From: Spirosoma sordidisoli
Lineage (GTDB): Bacteria; Bacteroidota; Bacteroidia; Cytophagales; Spirosomataceae
DNA length: 64,000 bases
Direction: 5' to 3'
NCBI RefSeq assembly: GCF_004138325.1
Contig: NZ_SBLB01000014.1
Span: 41,846 to 105,845, forward strand
This document shows, piece after piece, positions 25,054-32,571 of this stretch. Each line of letters starts with the position of its first letter. Position 1 is the first letter of the stretch. The position numbers were made by a program, and so were the translations under genes. The notes under the pieces were generated by a model. The model worked only from the letters and a program-made list of their open reading frames with translations. It did not search any database and had not been told where the DNA came from.

Positions 25054-25737
25054 ATGAATTACCGACAACTCAACCGAATTGCTAACAGCGACCTGACCGA
25101 ACTCAAAAACTATCTGTTTGGATACCCGCAATGGCCGTGCAGTCAGGCACAGGAGTTTGGCACCCGATTTCACGATTTTCTTTTGCTCGATACGGAAACG
25201 ACTCCAACGGGTAAAGGAGCCGCAGCTACCAAACGAATGCTGGACGTACTACGAGCCGACACTTTTTTTAGCCGCCTTGTGATAACGGCTGACATCGAAA
25301 TAGCGCAATTCTGGGAAGACGAGCCGACTGGCCTACCCTGCAAGGCCCGGCTCGATTTGAAACTACCCGACGAGGGGCTTATTGTCGATGTAAAAACGAC
25401 CTCGGCCCGTACCCAACGCGAGTTTGAAGCAAATTGCTATCGCTACGAATACGACCGGCAGGCCGCGTATTACCTCGACGGTTGCCGACAGGCCGGGGAC
25501 TGTGCCGACCGCTTTATTTTGTTGGGCATCCAGAAACAAAAACCGCATAATTTGTACGTCGTGGAGATATTAGCGGACAGTATCTTTATGGATGAAGGCC
25601 GACGTAAGTACCGTCGTTTACTTCGCTCGTGGCAGGAATTAGGTTTCCGGCCTTCATCGTGGGGTACGAATGCCCACTTTGCTAACGTTATTAATGGAAC
25701 CGAAGAGTTGAGAAATGGCGAAGTTGAAATTCACTGA
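25054..25737 (+). CDS. PD-(D/E)xK exonuclease of RecE/DUF3799 type
   Basis: About 227 aa from the ATG at 25054. The nuclease core is visible: LPCKARLDLKLPDEG, then LIVDVKTTSA (D-x-K after the first Asp), and YEYDRQAAYYLDG with the conserved Gln. This order is typical of the exonuclease VIII/RecE-like superfamily that resects dsDNA for recombination. It ends the small-gene run, overlapping the next gene by 23 bases. No annealing-protein partner is identified; the 237-aa protein at 23629 is a candidate by position only. Confidence 0.75.
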   Translation: MNYRQLNRIANSDLTELKNYLFGYPQWPCSQAQEFGTRFHDFLLLDTETTPTGKGAAATKRMLDVLRADTFFSRLVITADIEIAQFWEDEPTGLPCKARLDLKLPDEGLIVDVKTTSARTQREFEANCYRYEYDRQAAYYLDGCRQAGDCADRFILLGIQKQKPHNLYVVEILADSIFMDEGRRKYRRLLRSWQELGFRPSSWGTNAHFANVINGTEELRNGEVEIH

Positions 25738-25942
25738 AAAAGGTCAGAAACTATTGTATGAGCGTATCAAACACACCCGCCCCCAACTTTTGGAGGTGGT
25801 AGAGCAGTGGGTGAACGCGGGCTTCTCGCCAACCCGTATAGAGTCGCTGGTAATGTCGCTTCGGCCAGTTGATGAAAACTTGCCGGTTTATTTGGCAGAG
25901 GTAGCCAGATACCTGATTAAAAGCAAACTGCCCGCCAACTGA
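25715..25942 (+). CDS. Hypothetical protein (75 aa)
   Basis: A basic, helical 75-residue protein (MAKLKFTEKGQKLLYERIKH). Its start overlaps the end of the nuclease gene. The mixture of helices and a WVNAGFSPTRIESL segment could be a small DNA-binding fold. Last gene before a terminator. Confidence 0.5.
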   Translation: MAKLKFTEKGQKLLYERIKHTRPQLLEVVEQWVNAGFSPTRIESLVMSLRPVDENLPVYLAEVARYLIKSKLPAN

Positions 25943-26005
25943 CCGGCGAGGAATAGCTATCTTTGTGCCACGCTGGTTTCCAGCTTTAATATCATTGATT
26001 ACACG

Positions 26006-26040
26006 ACAGCCCGTTGGCACTTGCTGACGGGCTGTTTTAG
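26006..26040 (+). terminator. Rho-independent terminator
   Basis: ACAGCCCGT / ACGGGCTGT hairpin with a 12-base loop followed by TTTTAG. It lies between the plus-strand small-gene run and the convergent tra operon and ends the former. Confidence 0.75.
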
Positions 26041-26062
26041 TTTTAGATCAACGTGATAAAAT

Positions 26063-27136
26063 TCACAATGGACGGGCCTTCATCACCACGCGGTTATATA
26101 CTGAGAAAGCCAGTTGCCGACCGCCGTTTTGTTCACCCGTCTGGATTTGCAGCACCTTGTCGGCGGGTAGGGTGAAACTCTGGAAGGCAAAGACCTTTTC
26201 AACCTGAGAATGGCCCTTTACGGTGCGGATCGGGTCGTTGTGGACGTAAATCGGACGAACTTCAATTTCCTGATGCGAGGCTTCTTTAGCGATGGTTTTA
26301 TCGACGATGAAAAAGCGGACAAAATCAAGGTCGTAGTTGAGGTTCGAGCGGTTACGGAAAGCCAGTCGGTAATAGAGCACGTTGTCTTTCACGTACAGTC
26401 CCTTCAATTTCACGGCCATTTTGCTCCCCGTTGCTCCTATACGCAGGAGCCGCCGGGCTTTGTGCAAAATGCGGTCACTGGCCACCGCCATCTCCGATTG
26501 CGAAGCCGCAGCACCCGCGAAATGAACGGAGCCGCTCCCGATGTTTTGAGTGGTGCTGGTGATAGGCTGACCCGTTGCGGCTAAGTTGAGGGCCAGTGCA
26601 ACCGGGCTTTCATTGTAGCTCACCACAAAACTGTAAAACTTGCCGTCAGCCGTGATCACCGAGAAATTTGTTTCGTTGAAGCCAATCTGGTTTGCTTTAA
26701 CCTTTAGCACATTCTCCACGTCGGCAGCTTTGTCGGCAATGATGTCGCGGCTTCCAAGGTCAACGGAGCGAACCGGAGCCGGAAAGATGATAGACACTGT
26801 TTTGTTAAATGCCAACTCGACCGGGTACGACCGGATAGTCTGAGCCGTTGGAGCGGCCATTTCGGGTAAAGCCAGATTGCGGTCGGTCGTCGGTTCGCCG
26901 ATACCGTTCGGTGGTACCGGAATCAATGTGGTCGGCGTAGTAACCGGGGCGGATTGGTCAACTTGAGCTACATCCGTCAGGGACCTGGGAACTGTTGCCC
27001 TCATTTTCGGAGCTGAAGAAGCCAGCACAGCCGAATGATTCAACTGACGCTTGTAGGAGGTATGGGTCGGGCGCTTTTGGGCGTAAAGCGTTGAGGCCGT
27101 TGTGATCAACAACAAAAGGAAAATTGGCTTATTCAT
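26063..27136 (-). CDS. traN: Conjugative transposon protein TraN (DUF4138)
   Basis: A 357-aa exported protein: signal peptide MNKPIFLLLLITTASTLYAQ, a Thr/Pro-rich spacer, then the DUF4138 body with FNKTVSIIFPAPVRSVDLGSRDI and YNRVVMKARPL at the end. TraN is the outer, VirB9-like part of the Bacteroidota T4SS channel. It ends the tra operon here, following TraM at 57 bases. Ordering matches CTnDOT-type elements. Confidence 0.88.
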   Translation of the reverse strand: MNKPIFLLLLITTASTLYAQKRPTHTSYKRQLNHSAVLASSAPKMRATVPRSLTDVAQVDQSAPVTTPTTLIPVPPNGIGEPTTDRNLALPEMAAPTAQTIRSYPVELAFNKTVSIIFPAPVRSVDLGSRDIIADKAADVENVLKVKANQIGFNETNFSVITADGKFYSFVVSYNESPVALALNLAATGQPITSTTQNIGSGSVHFAGAAASQSEMAVASDRILHKARRLLRIGATGSKMAVKLKGLYVKDNVLYYRLAFRNRSNLNYDLDFVRFFIVDKTIAKEASHQEIEVRPIYVHNDPIRTVKGHSQVEKVFAFQSFTLPADKVLQIQTGEQNGGRQLAFSVYNRVVMKARPL

Positions 27137-27192
27137 CGTTAAGTATTTTAGTGAAACTATAATTTAGTATTGCTGGAATACTACTTTAGTGA

Positions 27193-28482
27193 TTAGCGGA
27201 GCAACACGTAATAATTACCTTTCAGGGTCGCTTTCTGAAGTTGGGCCTTGCGTTGGAAGAGGTTTTGTACACCGCGAACGCCCGCCTGAGCGGCCGATGC
27301 AGCCGCAGCCTGCCCAATATTGGCACCCATTGAGGTATTAATGTTGACCCCACCAATGGCCTGGGCCGTAGCCTGCCGACCTTCCTGTACGCCAATGACG
27401 TTGGGGACATAAATGCCAGGCAAACCGTCCATGTCATACACCGATAGCTTGATTGGGTAAATCCGGTTGCGAAGTTGCACGGACGTAATCTGTACGGCTA
27501 CCCGCTCAGACCCGAAGTTGCCGACCCCGTAAACCAGTGTCCCGCGTGGAATGACGACATCCTGAATGGTCATATTGTCGAGGAGCCGCAGTTGAACCCG
27601 GCCACCCGGTAGTACAGTCTGGTTTTGGTTGATTACCGCCCGGAATGTTCCGTTAATGGCTTCGTCCCGAACTTCGCTTTCCTGACGGGTTTCCTGCGAG
27701 TACAATCCGTAGAAACCATTCCGTGACCGATCAATTCCATCTAATCCACTTACTACATCCGCCTGACCCAATTTGCGGGGTTTTAATTCGGCCTCCTGCC
27801 GGGCAACGGCCTTGGCTTCTTTGTCGCGCTTGTATTCTTCCAGCAGCGTTTTCAGCCGGGTAAGTTCCTGTGCTTTTTTGTACTGCACGGCGGGCAAGGC
27901 CGTTGGCGCGTCGTCATCGTCGTGACTAACCGACCGATTTCTGGATGACGGAATTTCCCCCGACCGGGATAAATCCGGTTCGTAGTACTCACTCAGTGTT
28001 TTAAATTCATCGTCGGTTGGCGTGGACTTGCGATACATATACCGTTCCAGCGACCCTGGAACGGCGGCAACGGAACGCGATGGTGTTTGCGGTGTGGTCG
28101 TCAGTTGGCCACCAGCACTGCCACTACCCGGAAAACCGGGCAACGCCATCGAGGGCGATACGGCCGTGCCGGGCGGTTGCATCCGTATCCCCGCCGATGT
28201 GAGCGACGATGGTCCATCGGCACCCGGCAACGCCATCGGAACGGATTCATGCGCCTGAGACAGCACATCTAATTTGGATTTGGAAACCGAATCAACCACA
28301 GCGGAGGGAACCGTCGTGTTGAGGTTATTGGCTTCGAGCGGTTCGGCTTCCCGATTCTTAACCAGGTGAATCAAAAAAGCAGAAATCGAAAACACAAAAA
28401 GTCCGAGGGCCATCAGGAACCGCTGATCGGACAAAAGGTCACGGACGTTGCGCTTGTGCAGGTTTTGGGTTAACGTTGCCAT
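27193..28482 (-). CDS. traM: Conjugative transposon protein TraM
   Basis: About 429 aa from the ATG at 28482 (MATLTQNLHKRNVRDLLSDQ). One N-terminal membrane anchor (about 22-42, LMALGLFVFSISAFLIHLV), a long Pro/Ser/Gly-rich periplasmic linker, then a VirB10-like C-terminal domain (VLPGGRVQLRLLDNMTIQDVVIPRGTLVYG). It spans the periplasm between inner complex and TraN. Its start overlaps traL by 44 bases. Confidence 0.9.
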   Translation of the reverse strand: MATLTQNLHKRNVRDLLSDQRFLMALGLFVFSISAFLIHLVKNREAEPLEANNLNTTVPSAVVDSVSKSKLDVLSQAHESVPMALPGADGPSSLTSAGIRMQPPGTAVSPSMALPGFPGSGSAGGQLTTTPQTPSRSVAAVPGSLERYMYRKSTPTDDEFKTLSEYYEPDLSRSGEIPSSRNRSVSHDDDDAPTALPAVQYKKAQELTRLKTLLEEYKRDKEAKAVARQEAELKPRKLGQADVVSGLDGIDRSRNGFYGLYSQETRQESEVRDEAINGTFRAVINQNQTVLPGGRVQLRLLDNMTIQDVVIPRGTLVYGVGNFGSERVAVQITSVQLRNRIYPIKLSVYDMDGLPGIYVPNVIGVQEGRQATAQAIGGVNINTSMGANIGQAAAASAAQAGVRGVQNLFQRKAQLQKATLKGNYYVLLR

Positions 28483-28732
28483 CGGAGGATTGGGTTGTTG
28501 TTGCGTTGAGGTTATAGCGATGTAGCCGGGCGAAACGGACACTACTGGCCAGCAGTCCAAGCAAGACGATAGTAGATAGCACCAGCGTCAGCCGACGTAG
28601 TATTAGGGATTGTCCTTCCCACACCCGAAACCATCGGAGCAGCCGCCGGGCTAAAGGCCACCAGATGCGCCGGATTAGTGGCCGTAATGGAGTTGCCAAT
28701 ACCTGAATATCAGTCACGGGTGATGGTTTCAA
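28439..28732 (-). CDS. traL: TraL-like small membrane protein
   Basis: A 97-aa protein with one strong membrane segment (about 47-64, LTLVLSTIVLLGLLASSV) and a Thr/Asn/Pro-rich tail. Identification rests on position between TraK and TraM, size and topology. It overlaps both neighbours, consistent with translational coupling. Confidence 0.65.
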   Translation of the reverse strand: MKPSPVTDIQVLATPLRPLIRRIWWPLARRLLRWFRVWEGQSLILRRLTLVLSTIVLLGLLASSVRFARLHRYNLNATTTQSSDGNVNPKPAQAQRP

Positions 28733-29357
28733 GGTCGAGGTTTTCGAGAACCTTCAGCCGCTCGATCATGAACCCGTGTGAGTTGTTGTCCGAGCGGTCA
28801 ATATCAATCAGGTTGCATTCCGTCACGAGTCGGCGGGTTGTGATCGTGTTGGCCCGTACCAGTAACTGCCGGGCGTAAGTGCGGATTGTGAATGGCGACT
28901 GGCTACCCGTTAGGGCAATTGAATCCACCTCAACTTTTTGGATCACGTTGCCCTGAATCAATTGGGAGAAATAGCCCTTTTCCCGCAGGTCGGAGTAAAG
29001 TCGCATCACAGAAGCATCGCCGTAGTAGGCCGCTTCGCGGATATGGGCATCAATGGCTGTTTCGTCGGGGTCGAGGTTGAAGAACAGCCGGTGGAAAGCC
29101 CGAATATGATCTTTGGCTTCGGCCTGCCGATTGACGTTCATGTCCTGGGCCAATGCCAGCGTCAGCGACTTGCTGCCGTCGAGGACGTAAATTTTTTCGC
29201 GGCTTTTCTCTACCGCGTCGAAGGCCCACCAGGCCACGCCCGCAGCGAAAGCTACCGACAGAATCATAATGCCAATCGCCACGACACGAATCAGCCGAAA
29301 GGAGTCCTCCAGATTAGTCAGGTAGCGAAAGGGGGCGGTACTACGGTTAGTATTCAT
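28710..29357 (-). CDS. traK: Conjugative transposon protein TraK
   Basis: A 215-aa inner-membrane protein with one anchor near residues 24-49 (VVAIGIMILSVAFAAGVAWWAF) and a periplasmic domain typical of TraK, the VirB8-like component: RAFHRLFFNLDPDE, then YARQLLVRANTITTRRLVTEC. It lies between TraJ and TraL with a 12-base gap and a 23-base overlap. The order matches Bacteroides-type transfer regions. Confidence 0.88.
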   Translation of the reverse strand: MNTNRSTAPFRYLTNLEDSFRLIRVVAIGIMILSVAFAAGVAWWAFDAVEKSREKIYVLDGSKSLTLALAQDMNVNRQAEAKDHIRAFHRLFFNLDPDETAIDAHIREAAYYGDASVMRLYSDLREKGYFSQLIQGNVIQKVEVDSIALTGSQSPFTIRTYARQLLVRANTITTRRLVTECNLIDIDRSDNNSHGFMIERLKVLENLDLETITRD

Positions 29358-29369
29358 AATGCGTATAGT

Positions 29370-30383
29370 TTAGCGAATAGCCCGCTGGAAGCGGCCAGAA
29401 ATATTTCCTATAACAGCCCCTGAAGCGGCACTGCCTGTGTTGGCTGCCGAGGCTATCGGCTGAATGGCCGATCCCGCCCCACTCCCTACACCCGCTGATT
29501 CGAGAATCCAGCCCGTCACTTTGGGTACTAACAGATAACCCACTGTACCGATGACGTAAAAGACAATCATGGTAAAATCGGTGCCGACCGTAGCTTCAGG
29601 CGCGGTATTTTGTAGTTGGGCGATGTCAATTTTGAGCATCGTGATATGGACTTGCTCAATGATGCCGCCGAAAATATTCGCCACTGGAATCCACAAAATG
29701 ACATGGATCACCCGTGCAAACCAGGTAGCCAGCGAACCAAAGAACCAGTCGAAGCAGGCCAGCCCGAAGGTCAGTGGGCCAACGATGAAGAGAATGAGCA
29801 GGAAAAACGTCTGGATCACTTTCAGACCGGTGGCCGCAGCGGTGTACAACATCTCCGATACCCAGCGTATCATTTCATCAAACCATACGCTCATGCCATA
29901 TTGCATGGCATTGGCGGCCAGCCGACCGAGTGCCACGCCAGGAATAATCTTCTGAGCCGTAGCCAGCCAGTCGCTGCCTTCGCCCGTCATAATTTCGGTG
30001 TTGGTCTGTTCCCACTTCTTTTTCAGGAGTGCGTCTTTCTGAGCGTTCAGCACCTTTACCTGTTGCCGACTATCATTGACTAACGTGGCTGTGCCACCAT
30101 CCAATGCCTGCCCGATGCCCGTCAGCCCGTCCACAATAAATGGATAGCCGATTAAGGCGAGTGCCAGGGCAAAAGGCCGCAGCAGCGGGTAAATGGCGAT
30201 GGGTGGACTCAACATCCCCTGCCAGATTCGGGCGAATACGTAGCAAATCGCTCCCGTTCCGCCGATAGCCTGACCGAGCGAAATGAAATCGCTGAAGTGC
30301 GGCCGCATCGTAGTCATAAGTTGCTCGGTGGCCACCTCGACCGATGATACCACCGGAGCTTGTAGGAGAATTGTTGCCAGCAT
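29370..30383 (-). CDS. traJ: Conjugative transposon protein TraJ
   Basis: A 337-aa polytopic membrane protein with several hydrophobic segments (about 35-60, 68-88, 190-230, 265-290) and a Gly/Ser/Ala-rich C-terminus (GVGSGAGSAIQPIASAANTG). The DFISLGQAIGGTGAICYVFARIW start is characteristic of TraJ, the VirB6-like channel component. It is preceded by the TraI-like gene at 12 bases. Confidence 0.88.
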   Translation of the reverse strand: MLATILLQAPVVSSVEVATEQLMTTMRPHFSDFISLGQAIGGTGAICYVFARIWQGMLSPPIAIYPLLRPFALALALIGYPFIVDGLTGIGQALDGGTATLVNDSRQQVKVLNAQKDALLKKKWEQTNTEIMTGEGSDWLATAQKIIPGVALGRLAANAMQYGMSVWFDEMIRWVSEMLYTAAATGLKVIQTFFLLILFIVGPLTFGLACFDWFFGSLATWFARVIHVILWIPVANIFGGIIEQVHITMLKIDIAQLQNTAPEATVGTDFTMIVFYVIGTVGYLLVPKVTGWILESAGVGSGAGSAIQPIASAANTGSAASGAVIGNISGRFQRAIR

Positions 30384-30395
30384 TCCAGATGAGGT

Positions 30396-31265
30396 TTAGT
30401 AAGACGTTGTACCGAGTGATTGCCGCAGCTTTTGCTCAGTGGTTCGTTTGTGTTGATGATTCAGAGCACCATTCAGGTCTTGCCGCATTCGGATTAAACC
30501 ATTCTGCCGTTTAAGGGCTTCCCGGCGCGTTTCCCGAATCAGTTCGAGTCGTTCGTAGGGCGAGAGATAGGTTAGCCTCCCCCCTTTTTTTGCCAGAGCC
30601 AGTTTAGCTTCAAGGGTTTTGGTATCAGCCAGGCCACCGGCTGAGGTAGCAAATAGCGCGTACCCAACCTCGCCGGGATATTGATCTTTCAGCAATTTTT
30701 CGATCTCCGCTTTGCCGTAATAGTCGTTGATGAGGTTGACGGTGTTGCCGTACAGGGCTTTCATTACTTTCTGAGCGTCCGGCATCCGACCATTCTGTTC
30801 CCAGCCGGTTGGCAACTCGTTCATGGCTTTCTGATACGCTACCCGCAGTTTCAGGTTCTGGTAACGGAGTTTATTTGTGCGTTCAACGCCATCTTTCATG
30901 AGGACTGTCAGCTTGCGGAGTTCCTTCGTCAGCGCTTCCTGTTTCTGTTTGTTACGCATTTCCATGATCTTCACGGCTGGCACTGAGAAGACAGTTGCTT
31001 CGGCCACACCCTTATAGACCTCGTCCAGAAGTTTCTCTACCAGGATGCTGCCCCAATCCATACCCGGATCGGTCAGGCCGCTCATGATGGCCTGTTCATT
31101 CTCACCCAGCAGTTGATCAATGGCCTGTTCCAGATCACGCTGGGTAGCCGGGCCGGTGCGTAAATCACCAGTACCCGGCACCGAATTTTGGGCTAAAGCG
31201 GTTGAAAGCGCAAGAAGGCCCCAACCCGTCAGGCAGCAAAGCCCAACTCGCCATTGTCGTTTCAT
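30396..31265 (-). CDS. TraI-like exported transfer protein, copy 1
   Basis: A 289-aa exported protein; signal peptide about 1-25 (LLALSTALAQ), then a helical, charged body. It has the segment DLEQAIDQLLGENEQAIMSGL, matched in the next gene by DITRQIEDILGETERDIMQGI; a second shared block (VERTNKLRYQNLKLRVAYQKAMNEL) shows the two are paralogues. Position upstream of TraJ suggests a VirB5-like or TraI role in the T4SS; not proven. Confidence 0.6.
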   Translation of the reverse strand: MKRQWRVGLCCLTGWGLLALSTALAQNSVPGTGDLRTGPATQRDLEQAIDQLLGENEQAIMSGLTDPGMDWGSILVEKLLDEVYKGVAEATVFSVPAVKIMEMRNKQKQEALTKELRKLTVLMKDGVERTNKLRYQNLKLRVAYQKAMNELPTGWEQNGRMPDAQKVMKALYGNTVNLINDYYGKAEIEKLLKDQYPGEVGYALFATSAGGLADTKTLEAKLALAKKGGRLTYLSPYERLELIRETRREALKRQNGLIRMRQDLNGALNHQHKRTTEQKLRQSLGTTSY

Positions 31266-31298
31266 CCTGTCCGTTGATTTTAGGTATCGGCGGTCGCG

Positions 31299-32051
31299 CT
31301 ATTTGCTGCCCACGTACCGGTTTATACTCGATTTGTCTTTATAAAATGCCTTAGCCGCAGCCGCTTCGTAGGCTTGTTTGGCCCGATATGCGTAAGCCCG
31401 CTGCAACTCGATTCCCACCGTCCGCAAAGCCCGCTGCCGTTCGGCCAGCTCTTCCTGAACGTGTTCCAGCACTTTCACGCGCTCCCCTTCCGACATCCAG
31501 ACCGGCTTTTGGCCGAGGTTAACCGTGAACCTGACTTCCATTGCCAGATCATCCGTGTTAGCCAATTGTTCGACGATTGTACGGTAGGCCGAGACCTCGT
31601 TGGCGGAGAATACGGACTGGTTGAGGAGTTTTCGGATTGGGCTGGCTGCGTTGCTGACCTGACCGAAATCGGCCTGTATATCTAATTTATCATAAAATTT
31701 GACGAATGTGGGAGATAGTTCGGTATGTGCTTTCTTCCATTCAAAATTCACCTTATAATCCTGGTACTCAATTTTTTGCTGGCGCGAGAAGCCTTCTTTC
31801 ATCATCTTCCGTAGGCGGGCTACTTCACTGGTGGGCGACACGTTGAGGATGTCATTGAGAATATTCATCAACTCGTCTTTGATACCCTGCATGATGTCGC
31901 GTTCGGTCTCGCCCAGAATATCTTCAATCTGCCGGGTAATATCATCGCCCCCATTCTGGTCCATACGGTCGCCCGGTAGTATGCCCTGCCCATAGCTGGC
32001 TGTGCTTAAAAAGACACTGAGCAATAACGTACCCAACAGTTTGCAATTCAT
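31299..32051 (-). CDS. TraI-like exported transfer protein, copy 2
   Basis: A 250-aa exported protein (signal MNCKLLGTLLLSVFLSTASYGQ) related to the 30396-31265 product: IEDILGETERDIMQGIKDEL, MKEGFSRQQKIEYQDYKVNFEWKKAHTEL, and a C-terminal helix RQRALRTVGIELQRAYAYRAK. Shorter than copy 1. Probably periplasmic and part of the mating-pair machinery. Confidence 0.6.
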   Translation of the reverse strand: MNCKLLGTLLLSVFLSTASYGQGILPGDRMDQNGGDDITRQIEDILGETERDIMQGIKDELMNILNDILNVSPTSEVARLRKMMKEGFSRQQKIEYQDYKVNFEWKKAHTELSPTFVKFYDKLDIQADFGQVSNAASPIRKLLNQSVFSANEVSAYRTIVEQLANTDDLAMEVRFTVNLGQKPVWMSEGERVKVLEHVQEELAERQRALRTVGIELQRAYAYRAKQAYEAAAAKAFYKDKSSINRYVGSK

Positions 32052-32090
32052 AGGACTCGGTATTTCGGTTGATAAAGAGCAATCGAGGTT

Positions 32091-32570
32091 TTACAAAGGC
32101 TTGCGGGTGAGCACCAGTGGTCCCCGGCCAGCGGCAGATCGGTTCGAGGCCAACGGGCTTCGGTTCTCCAGTTTCTCATCGACGATAAAGAGACTATCCT
32201 TGACCGACTGGCTTGGCATACCACAAATAAGGCACTTACGGTCAGCTATATACGTGCAGGTGAGCGGCCCGTTGATTTTATTCCGAAACCATTCCTTTCG
32301 GGTCTTGATGTCGAGTGCAGCCGCCCATTTCGTCAGTGTTGCCTGGTTATTTGCGATGACTATTTCGTACTCGGTTCGGTCGTAGTGATCCGGCTCCGGG
32401 TCGGGTGGTGTCCGTGCTGGCACATCGTTGACCCAGGAACCGGCAAAGGCCGTGGGTACATCGGTCGTCGTGGAAGTCTCGTTCGTTTGCTCTTTATTCT
32501 CAGAAGAGTTGCCGGAGCAGGCCAGTAAGCCAGCCCCCAGTAACAGCAGATAAACAGTTGGTTGTCGCAT
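32091..32570 (-). CDS. Lipoprotein inside the tra operon
   Basis: About 159 aa from MRQPTVYLLLLGAGLLACSG (ATG 32570; lipobox LLAC). A Ser/Thr/Asn-rich linker precedes a folded part (about 45-145) with GSWVNDVPARTPPD, a Cys pair (CTYIADRKCLICG) and VKDSLFIVDEKL, resembling a small lipocalin-like domain. The start lies 2 bases before the traG stop. It may act as an entry-exclusion or assembly lipoprotein, a role inferred only from position. Confidence 0.65.
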   Translation of the reverse strand: MRQPTVYLLLLGAGLLACSGNSSENKEQTNETSTTTDVPTAFAGSWVNDVPARTPPDPEPDHYDRTEYEIVIANNQATLTKWAAALDIKTRKEWFRNKINGPLTCTYIADRKCLICGMPSQSVKDSLFIVDEKLENRSPLASNRSAAGRGPLVLTRKPL

Positions 32571-32571
32571 A

